Assembly: GCA_001791035.1 (NCBI GenBank)
Contig: MGDX01000024.1
Location: forward strand, 1-24,408
Source of the DNA: Candidatus Uhrbacteria bacterium RIFCSPHIGHO2_02_FULL_53_13
GTDB lineage: Bacteria; Patescibacteriota; Patescibacteriia; UBA9934; UBA11717
Reading direction: 5' to 3'
DNA length: 24,408 nucleotides
The notes under the pieces were generated by a model. It did no database searches. It was not told where the DNA came from and saw only the letters and a list, made by a program, of their open reading frames with translations. Positions 19,862 to 24,408 of this stretch are shown here, piece after piece (the first letter of the stretch is position 1; every line of letters begins with the position of its first letter). Made by a program: the position numbers and the translations under genes.

Positions 19862-21775
19862 TTATTCGCTCTCATCTTTCTTTTCTTTCTCTTTAAACTC
19901 CGCGTCTTTAGCTTCGGCTTTGGCTGTATTTTCAGCTTCGCCAGCCTCTGATGTCTGACCTCCAACATCCGACTTCTGCTTTTCGTACATCGCCGCACCA
20001 ACCTTTTGAGCGGCCGTCGCAAGCTCGTCAGCGGCCCTTTTTATTGCCTCCAAATCGTCGCCGTCCTTGATCTTCTTGAGCGCTTCCAGCTTTTCCTCAA
20101 CGTCCTTTTTGTCCGACGCGCTCACCTTCTCCCCGGCCTCTTTGAGCATCTTCTCGGTGGTGTACACCATCGTATCGGCCAGATTTTTGGTTTCAACCGA
20201 TTCGCGCTTCTTTTTGTCGTCGTCCGCGTGCTCTTCGGCTTCCTTCTGCATGCGCTCCACTTCCTCGTCCGAAAGTCCGCTCGATGCCGTAATGGTAATC
20301 TTCTGTTCCTTGCTCGTCCCCTTGTCGGTTGCTTTCACGTTCAAGATGCCGTTTGCGTCAATGTCAAACGAGACTTCGATTTGCGGCACGCCGCGCGGCG
20401 CCGGCGGAATGCCCGACAAAATAAACCGCCCAAGCGACTTGTTATCTCCCGACATCCCGCGCTCGCCTTGCAAAACATGAATCTCGACCGTGTTTTGACT
20501 ATCAGCGGCGGTAGAAAACACTTGCGACTTGCTTGCCGGAATGGTCGTGTTGCGCTCAATGAGCTTGGTCATGACGCCTCCGAGCGTTTCAATGCCGAGC
20601 GACAACGGCGTCACGTCCAACAGTAAAACGTCCTTCACGTCGCCCTGCAGAACGCCTGCCTGCACGGCCGCGCCGAGTGCCACCACTTCGTCTGGGTTGA
20701 CCGAGACATTCAACTTCTTTCCAAAAAATTCTTCAACGAGTTTTTGAATGAGCGGCATGCGCGTCATGCCACCAACCATCACCACCTCGTCAATATCCGA
20801 CGTCTTCATGCCCGCATCTTCGAGCGCCTTTTTGCACGGTTCGAGCGTCTTGCGCGCCAAGTCATGCACGAGTTCCTCCAGTTTGGCGCGCGTCACGCGC
20901 TTGACCAAATGCTTCGGACCGTCTGCACCCTGCGTAATGAACGGTTGGTTGATTTCCGTTTCCTGCGATGTGGAAAGCTCAATTTTCGCTTTCTCGGCGG
21001 CTTCTTTGATGCGCTGAAGCGCGAGCGGATCCTTGCTCAAATCAATGCCCTCCTGATTTTTGAACTCGTCAATAATCCACTGGATAATCACCTGATCAAA
21101 ATCATCGCCGCCCAAATGCGTGTCGCCGTTGGTGGACTTCACCTCAACCGTATCGTGAGAGACATCGAGAATGGATACGTCGAACGTTCCCCCGCCCAAA
21201 TCGTACACGGCAATTTGCTGACCGGCTTTTTTGTCAAAACCGTACGCTAAAGCGGCGGCCGTCGGCTCGTTGATAATGCGCTTGACTTCAAGTCCCGCGA
21301 TCTTTCCAGCGTCTTTTGTTGCCTGGCGTTGCGCGTCATCAAAGTACGCCGGCACCGTAATCACGGCTTCTGTGACAGGCTCTCCAAGCTTGGCTTCCGC
21401 GTCCGCTTTGAGTTTGGCAAGCACCATCGCCGAAATTTCCTGCGGCGAGTATTCCTTGCCGTTCATCTTTACCCTTACGCCCTCGCCCGCTTTGACCACC
21501 TCAAACGGAAACAGCTTTTTGTCGCGCTGTACTTCGTCGTCATCAAACCGACGTCCCATAAGGCGCTTGATAGAAAAGAGCGTATTGAGGGGATTTGTGA
21601 CGGCCTGACGCTTTGCCGAAATACCGACAACGCGCTCGCCCGCCTTGGAAATTGCCACGACGGACGGAGTGGTACGATGCCCTTCGGCGTTCTCCAGAAT
21701 CTTTGGCTTGCCACCCTCGATGATGGCCATCGCCGAGTTGGTCGTTCCAAGATCAATTCCGAGTATTTTGGACAT
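19862..21775 (-). CDS. dnaK: chaperone protein DnaK (Hsp70)
   Basis: The ATPase domain starts with 'GIDLGTTNSAMAI', continues through 'AYFDDAQRQATKDAGKIAGL' and 'YDLGGGTFDVSI', and includes 'VGGMTRMPLIQ'. The substrate-binding domain has 'LLLDVTPLSLGIETLGG' and 'LGRFILSGIPPAPRGVPQIEVSFDIDANGILNV'. The helical lid and an acidic, Lys/Glu-rich tail (ending 'KKDESE') complete 637 residues, a normal length. The tail residues 'QKSDVGGQTSEAGE' are encoded by a period-7 tandem array (19943-19977). The start at 21775 has no Shine-Dalgarno. It is third in the order hrcA-grpE-dnaK-dnaJ, 42 bp after grpE, and the gap is filled by another heptamer array. Confidence 0.98.
   Translation of the reverse strand: MSKILGIDLGTTNSAMAIIEGGKPKILENAEGHRTTPSVVAISKAGERVVGISAKRQAVTNPLNTLFSIKRLMGRRFDDDEVQRDKKLFPFEVVKAGEGVRVKMNGKEYSPQEISAMVLAKLKADAEAKLGEPVTEAVITVPAYFDDAQRQATKDAGKIAGLEVKRIINEPTAAALAYGFDKKAGQQIAVYDLGGGTFDVSILDVSHDTVEVKSTNGDTHLGGDDFDQVIIQWIIDEFKNQEGIDLSKDPLALQRIKEAAEKAKIELSTSQETEINQPFITQGADGPKHLVKRVTRAKLEELVHDLARKTLEPCKKALEDAGMKTSDIDEVVMVGGMTRMPLIQKLVEEFFGKKLNVSVNPDEVVALGAAVQAGVLQGDVKDVLLLDVTPLSLGIETLGGVMTKLIERNTTIPASKSQVFSTAADSQNTVEIHVLQGERGMSGDNKSLGRFILSGIPPAPRGVPQIEVSFDIDANGILNVKATDKGTSKEQKITITASSGLSDEEVERMQKEAEEHADDDKKKRESVETKNLADTMVYTTEKMLKEAGEKVSASDKKDVEEKLEALKKIKDGDDLEAIKRAADELATAAQKVGAAMYEKQKSDVGGQTSEAGEAENTAKAEAKDAEFKEKEKKDESE
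19943..19977. repeat. period-7 tandem array, family A, inside dnaK (5 units)
   Basis: On the minus strand five consecutive 7-nt units occur, starting AGAAGTC, GGATGTT, GGAGGTC; they share the RGARGTY consensus of the array at 18559-18600. Because 7 is not a multiple of 3, the units are read in all three frames and encode a non-repetitive stretch in the variable C-terminal tail. Confidence 0.8.
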
Positions 21776-21784
21776 ATGTTGGAT

Positions 21785-21819
21785 GTATCACGTATGAGGT
21801 ATGAAGTATTAGGTATGCT
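21785..21819. repeat. period-7 tandem array, family B, between grpE and dnaK (5 units)
   Basis: Five consecutive units begin with GTAT (GTATCAC, GTATGAG, GTATGAA and two more). The array fills the grpE-dnaK gap and overlaps the last two bases of the grpE stop codon. The unit differs from the other arrays but has the same 7-nt period and length. Confidence 0.85.
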
Positions 21820-22387
21820 ATGGGGTTTCTTTTTCCGGAGGTGGGCCTTTGCTCACAATCACTCGAGCAGGACGTAGAACGGCACTTTGCCAGTAGTACC
21901 CAGGGAGAACGACCTTGAGAATGGTGCCCTCCCTCTGTAGCGACTCTTCTTCTGCGGTGGCTTCGTGGCGCGACGGATCGAACACGCCCGTCGTTTCTAT
22001 CTCTCTCAATCCCTCTTGTTCGAACGCCGTTATAAGCTGCTTTCTTACGTACTCGACTCCCGTAATCCATGCTTGCAAGCGCGCTTCTGCCTCCGGAGCA
22101 CAGGTGGAAATGTCCGGCACATGCTCCGTTGCCACGTAAAAGTTATCGAGAACAGGCAAGAGCGATACGACGAGTCCGCGATTGGCAAGACGCGCATATT
22201 CCTGGCGACTGCGCTCTACTTCGCGCTTGAGGTTTTCGTAATCAGCCAGCGCGCGCCTCCAACCATCCAAGTGCTCCTGTGCCAGCTCCTCTGCGGTTTT
22301 TGCCGGCTTCTGGGTTCCCAATTTCGTGTTCTGGATTTCCGGTTCCCCTTTCTTCTTCTTTCGCTTCTCTTCCTTACCCATAGACAT
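21818..22387 (-). CDS. grpE: nucleotide exchange factor GrpE
   Basis: GrpE releases ADP from DnaK. The long helix 'GWRRALADYENLKREVERSRQEY' and the block 'LLPVLDNFYVATEHV' are characteristic, and the C-terminal beta domain includes 'GVFDPSRHEATAEEESLQREGTILKVVLPGYYW'. The start is 22387 (MSMGKEEK; 189 residues) or 22381. The longer frame from 22546 would lie inside hrcA and lacks GrpE similarity. The gene overlaps the 3' end of hrcA by 14 nt (or 8 nt), so translation is likely coupled. The N-terminal Lys/Glu tail contains 'GEPEIQNTKLGTQK', encoded by a period-7 array. Confidence 0.95.
   Translation of the reverse strand: MSMGKEEKRKKKKGEPEIQNTKLGTQKPAKTAEELAQEHLDGWRRALADYENLKREVERSRQEYARLANRGLVVSLLPVLDNFYVATEHVPDISTCAPEAEARLQAWITGVEYVRKQLITAFEQEGLREIETTGVFDPSRHEATAEEESLQREGTILKVVLPGYYWQSAVLRPARVIVSKGPPPEKETP
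22306..22347. repeat. period-7 tandem array, family C, inside grpE (6 units)
   Basis: On the plus strand six 7-nt units share the core NNTTYYN (GCTTCTG, GGTTCCC, then four more, ending with GGTTCCC again). They encode part of the flexible N-terminal tail of GrpE on the other strand. Confidence 0.75.
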
Positions 22388-23072
22388 GTTTGTTAAGCAT
22401 TCGTTGAACCTCCTGCAATATGGCGAGATTGCGTCGATAATCCATGCGCACGGGTCCAATAAGACTAATGAGACCCGGATCGTGCGCGGGATGATAGACA
22501 AGCGACATGGAGGCAATTTGATCGCCAAACGGCCCCTCATCGCCAATGAGCACGATGATTTCGTCGCCTACGCGCTTCCACAGTTGTTTGAGCCAACGCT
22601 CGCGACGGTCAAGCATTTCACCTAACAGGGCGATCATCTCGAAATCCCGAAATTCCGGATGCAAGAGCAGGTGGGAGATGCCCGTTGCGTACGACTCGTC
22701 CGGACCGTTGGAAATTACAACCGCCGTGTGCGTCAGGTCGCTGAGTTCGCGCATGAGCCGATGCAAGTGGCGGTCTTCGCCTTCGTGCCAACCGGCCTGC
22801 AGTTGCTTGCGCGCGCGTTCGGTCGGCTGTGGCGACTTTACAAACCACTCGATATAAAAACGGTAGCCCTTGTCGGTTGGGATACGGCCCGCCGATGTGT
22901 GCGGCGCCTTGACGTACCCGCGCTCTTCGAGGGCGACTAAGTCGTTGCGAATAGTCGCGCTCGACACACCAAATCCGCCTTGCTCGGCCAAAAACTGGCT
23001 CGAAACCGGTTCGGCCGTCTTGATGTACGTGTCAACGAGGAGCTTGAGGAGTTGTTGTTGGCGCTCGGTCAT
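22374..23072 (-). CDS. hrcA: heat-inducible transcription repressor HrcA, short form
   Basis: HrcA represses chaperone operons. The N-terminal winged helix (residues 1-85) is well kept: 'LLVDTYIKTAEPVSSQFLAE', 'VSSATIRNDLVALEERGYV', and the wing 'PHTSAGRIPTDKGYRFYI'. The remainder is shortened: 232 residues against about 340 in Bacillus. It has a GAF-like core ('TAVVISNGPDES...HLLLHPEFRD', 'IVLIGDEG') and ends with 'DYRRNLAILQEVQRML', so it is compact rather than truncated. It heads the operon and overlaps grpE by 14 nt. I could not find a canonical CIRCE operator (TTAGCACTC-N9-GAGTGCTAA) upstream; only a lone TAGCACT half (near 23084-23090). Confidence 0.93.
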   Translation of the reverse strand: MTERQQQLLKLLVDTYIKTAEPVSSQFLAEQGGFGVSSATIRNDLVALEERGYVKAPHTSAGRIPTDKGYRFYIEWFVKSPQPTERARKQLQAGWHEGEDRHLHRLMRELSDLTHTAVVISNGPDESYATGISHLLLHPEFRDFEMIALLGEMLDRRERWLKQLWKRVGDEIIVLIGDEGPFGDQIASMSLVYHPAHDPGLISLIGPVRMDYRRNLAILQEVQRMLNKHVYG

Positions 23073-23088
23073 TTTTTGTGAGTAGTGC

Positions 23089-23123
23089 TATGAGCCGTTA
23101 GCTTTTGGCCATTGGCCGTTGGT
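23089..23123. repeat. period-7 tandem array, family D, upstream of hrcA (5 units)
   Basis: Five consecutive 7-nt units occur (TATGAGC, CGTTAGC and three more ending in TTGGC or TTGGT), with consensus YRTTRGC. It starts 16 bp upstream of the hrcA ATG, where an operator or promoter would be expected. Confidence 0.75.
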
Positions 23124-23129
23124 GTTTCA

Positions 23130-23149
23130 CCCTGAGCAACGTCGAAGGG
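23130..23149. repeat. short dispersed-type motif CCCTGAGC...GTCGAAGGG
   Basis: CCCTGAGCAACGTCGAAGGG is a partly palindromic 20-mer. From general knowledge, closely similar strings (CCCTTCGAC...GCTCAGGG) are abundant intergenic repeats in many bacteria. Only one copy is seen here. Confidence 0.5.
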
Positions 23150-23185
23150 CTATTAGCAAGGCCTCGCAGAAGGTTCTGATAAAAC

Positions 23186-23222
23186 AAAACTAGCAGTCTG
23201 AATTATAGACTGCTAGTTTTTT
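23186..23222. terminator. bidirectional intrinsic terminator
   Basis: The 14-bp arms 23186-23199 and 23207-23220 (AAAACTAGCAGTCT and its complement) are perfect, with a 7-nt loop and T runs on both strands. It lies between two divergent genes, where no annotated transcript ends, so it may insulate them or end an unannotated small RNA. Confidence 0.85.
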
Positions 23223-23271
23223 GGTGTCAACACCGTGTCATAAGGAAGCGCAGACCATCCACAGCGGACCC

Positions 23272-23300
23272 TTGACGGGAAAAGGCGCCTCGCGTAGTAT
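23272..23300 (+). promoter_or_regulatory. promoter of the 194-residue gene
   Basis: TTGACG (23272-23277), a 17-bp spacer, TAGTAT (23295-23300), then 9 nt to the ATG at 23310. A leaderless transcript is predicted. The same -35 sequence and 17-bp spacing occur at the tRNA-Gln promoter. Confidence 0.75.
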
Positions 23301-23309
23301 CGCCCAACG

Positions 23310-23894
23310 ATGGCTGAACCGACGATCGATTTCGACCCCACCGACACGGTGATTGTGGACGTTTCTGACACGTTGAGCCGTTACACGCCAACGCACATTC
23401 GCTGGCCCATTGATGACGACACAGTCGGACCGCCGAGTTGGATGTCTCCTGTCGCGCAAAGTGGCCGTGATACGTCGAGCGACAATGCACGAGCCCTTGC
23501 CCTTGACTCATCGCGTCTATCCGACGCGGCGCACGAGCTTGATCCGGACGATCTTGTTCCGGATAAGGATTTTGTACCAGCTCGCGAGAGATTGCTTCGC
23601 GGCTTGATGCTCGGGTCACTTCGGTGCGCCTTGCGCACAAAGGAATGCCCGTCTCACGGTTCGAACATGCCTCAATGGCATGTTCTTCATCCCGCTCGAA
23701 CTCGCAATGGCGAGCAAGAAAACGCTCGCAACGACATTCCAGCGGAGGAAAACGAAGGTTGGTTGCTCCGTTTTGACGACTGGTACGCGAGTTTGAGCCC
23801 GCTTGCGACCGGAACGCTCTTGTACGGCATGCTTGGCATGTGCGCCATATGCGCCGCCTTGATTGTCCTCCTCCTTCTTGTTCCCGTCTCTTGA
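23310..23894 (+). CDS. acidic protein with C-terminal membrane anchor and an in-frame repeat insertion
   Basis: This is a 194-residue protein. Residues 1-90 are acidic and Ser/Thr-rich with no recognised domain. A C-terminal transmembrane helix at about 168-191 ('LLYGMLGMCAICAALIVLLLL') is followed by four residues, so it is a tail-anchored or single-pass protein. Residues 101-130 are encoded by a palindromic repeat element also found next to tRNA-Gln. They are Cys-, His-, Trp- and Arg-containing, unlike the acidic surroundings, and separate 'ARERLLRGLML' from 'EGWLLRFDDWYASL'. The element keeps the frame open. A promoter gives the ATG at 23310, and a terminator follows 4 bp after the stop. 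The function is unknown. A minus-strand frame over the same DNA is a shadow. Confidence 0.78.
   Translation: MAEPTIDFDPTDTVIVDVSDTLSRYTPTHIRWPIDDDTVGPPSWMSPVAQSGRDTSSDNARALALDSSRLSDAAHELDPDDLVPDKDFVPARERLLRGLMLGSLRCALRTKECPSHGSNMPQWHVLHPARTRNGEQENARNDIPAEENEGWLLRFDDWYASLSPLATGTLLYGMLGMCAICAALIVLLLLVPVS
23611..23697. repeat. palindromic repeat element, copy 2 (inside a gene)
   Basis: GTGCGC-CTT-GCGCAC (23624-23638) is followed by GAACATGCC-TCAAT-GGCATGTTC (23663-23685). The order and spacing match copy 1. The second hairpin has A-T where copy 1 has C-G at the second pair, a compensatory change that keeps the 9-bp stem. A third small hairpin, CTCGC-AATG-GCGAG, follows at 23701-23714. Confidence 0.8.
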
Positions 23895-23898
23895 TATA

Positions 23899-23925
23899 CC
23901 CCGCCTCCTCGCGGGGCGTTGTTTT
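23899..23925 (+). terminator. intrinsic terminator of the 194-residue gene
   Basis: CCCCGC (23899-23904) pairs with GCGGGG (23911-23916) around a 6-nt loop, followed by CGTTGTTTT. Confidence 0.8.
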
Positions 23926-23935
23926 AGGGCCTATT

Positions 23936-24259
23936 CCCAATTGTGCCTTTGGATGAATTTTGCACAGAAGCGAGCGAACCGACGTTCAAAAACCACAGGC
24001 GTAGCGGCGCTACGGCGAGGATTTTTGAACTATAGTCATCACACTATGAAAGAGGACTCCATCATCCATGAAACAGGCGAACTCCTTGCTCTGCAAAGAG
24101 AAAAAATCCTCAAGGTATCTACGGATACCTCTGTGGTTTTTTCTCTTTACAGAGCGGCAGATTTCATCCCGTTTCAAGAATGCTAAATCCTCCTTCATAG
24201 TGTGATGACTATAGGTGCAACCGCTTCTGTGTGAAATTGGCCAAAGTGCACATTTGGGG
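23936..24259. repeat. nested long palindrome, about 320 bp
   Basis: Successive paired arms run inward: CCCAATTGTGCCTTTGG (23936-23952) with 24241-24258; AATTTTGCACAGAAGCG (23956-23972) with 24222-24238 (17 bp, two G-T pairs); 24030-24056 with 24188-24214 (27 bp, one mismatch, beginning CTATAGTCATCACAC); TGAAAC (24069-24074) with GTTTCA (24171-24176); 24088-24106 with 24137-24155 (18 of 19); and AGGTATC (24113-24119) with GATACCT (24124-24130) around TACG. The left arm carries an extra hairpin, 23974-24030 (GTTCAAAAA with TTTTTGAAC, enclosing CGTAGC-GGC-GCTACG). Short frames on both strands start at the mirrored ATGs in the 27-bp arms. No other gene is seen in the 374-bp gap. Confidence 0.85.
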
Positions 24260-24268
24260 ATATGCCCA

Positions 24269-24408
24269 TTACCAAGCCACGCTCAACAGACGTGCCGCGC
24301 GGTCCCAGTGCTTTCGCAAATTTTCTACATTGAGTTGAATACTCATCGGTTCCACACCCTCGTTTGGCGCTGTCGGATTTCCCTCAACAGGCGCATTGAA
24401 TTCAATAG
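24269..24408 (-). CDS. 3' end of a gene running off the window
   Basis: The minus strand has an open frame from the window edge to TAA (24271-24269). It encodes about 46 C-terminal residues, including 'PVEGNPTAPNEGVEPMSIQ' and ending 'KHWDRAARLLSVAW'. A Pro/Glu/Asn-rich linker leads to a short amphipathic, basic helix. No start codon is inside the window apart from an internal Met, so it is a partial gene. The family cannot be recognised from this tail. Confidence 0.6.
   Translation of the reverse strand, partial: IEFNAPVEGNPTAPNEGVEPMSIQLNVENLRKHWDRAARLLSVAW

Noticed and set aside
23073..23130. CIRCE operator upstream of hrcA
   Set aside because: Only a lone TAGCACT half-site is present; the partner half at the required spacing is absent.
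23227..23940. 237-residue minus-strand frame opposite the 194-residue gene
   Set aside because: The plus strand has a TTGACG-17-TAGTAT promoter, a TM helix and a terminator. The minus frame is low-complexity, Arg-rich and spans the terminator.
24046..24198. Two small frames (46 and about 50 residues) starting at mirrored ATGs in the nested palindrome
   Set aside because: Both begin within the inverted arms and are explained by the palindrome. A TATAGT box 9 nt before the plus-strand ATG is suggestive but not enough.
1..24408. UGA recoding (Gly code of Gracilibacteria/SR1)
   Set aside because: UGA is the natural stop of several genes (15193, 18014, 23894) and no conserved gene needs an internal UGA.
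1..24408. CRISPR array, integrase or transposase
   Set aside because: No spacer-repeat arrays of 25-40 bp period and no recombinase motifs were found; the tandem repeats have a 7-bp period only.

Overview
The window looks like a chromosomal segment of a Patescibacteria/CPR bacterium, probably of the Parcubacteria side (inference). The reasons are compact gene spacing, a shortened HrcA, small helical membrane proteins, a VirD4-like ATPase with a small coupled partner, and many short proteins I cannot assign. The standard code is used: UGA ends several genes, so this is not a recoded Gracilibacteria/SR1 genome. No phage, integrase, transposase or CRISPR array is visible.

Layout. 1-1.6 kb: two related multi-pass membrane proteins. 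1.6-4.2 kb: gatB and miaA, convergent. 4.2-7.1 kb: two unknown, divergent genes. 7.1-9.6 kb: thrS, preceded by a clear threonine T-box leader, then a DoxX-like membrane protein. 9.6-9.9 kb: tRNA-Gln(CUG), a degenerate copy of its 3' end and a palindromic repeat. 10.0-12.5 kb: dnaX, a small membrane protein and a 206-residue unknown. 12.6-16.6 kb: the VirD4-like ATPase and its coupled partner, divergent from a CorA-type transporter. 16.6-18.5 kb: cysS and a membrane protein. 18.7-23.1 kb: a heat-shock cluster in the order hrcA-grpE-dnaK-dnaJ. 23.3-24.4 kb: a one-TM protein carrying a second copy of the palindromic repeat, a roughly 320-bp nested palindrome, and the 3' end of a gene that runs off the window.

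How the genes fit together. GatB (tRNA-dependent amidation), tRNA-Gln, MiaA, ThrRS and CysRS belong to decoding. DnaX is the replication clamp loader. HrcA, GrpE, DnaK and DnaJ form the protein-folding system with its repressor. The VirD4-like ATPase and partner suggest a membrane DNA- or protein-handling machine of unknown role.

The most unusual content is non-coding: (1) a complete Thr T-box riboswitch; (2) five period-7 tandem arrays clustered around the heat-shock genes, two of them inside dnaK and grpE; (3) three palindromes whose arms are perfect DnaA-box 9-mers; (4) a palindromic repeat found in two copies, one of them in frame inside a gene, with a compensatory base-pair change; (5) the nested palindrome at the right end; (6) a consistent pattern of -10 boxes 6-9 nt before the start codon with no Shine-Dalgarno, which implies leaderless mRNAs for many first genes.
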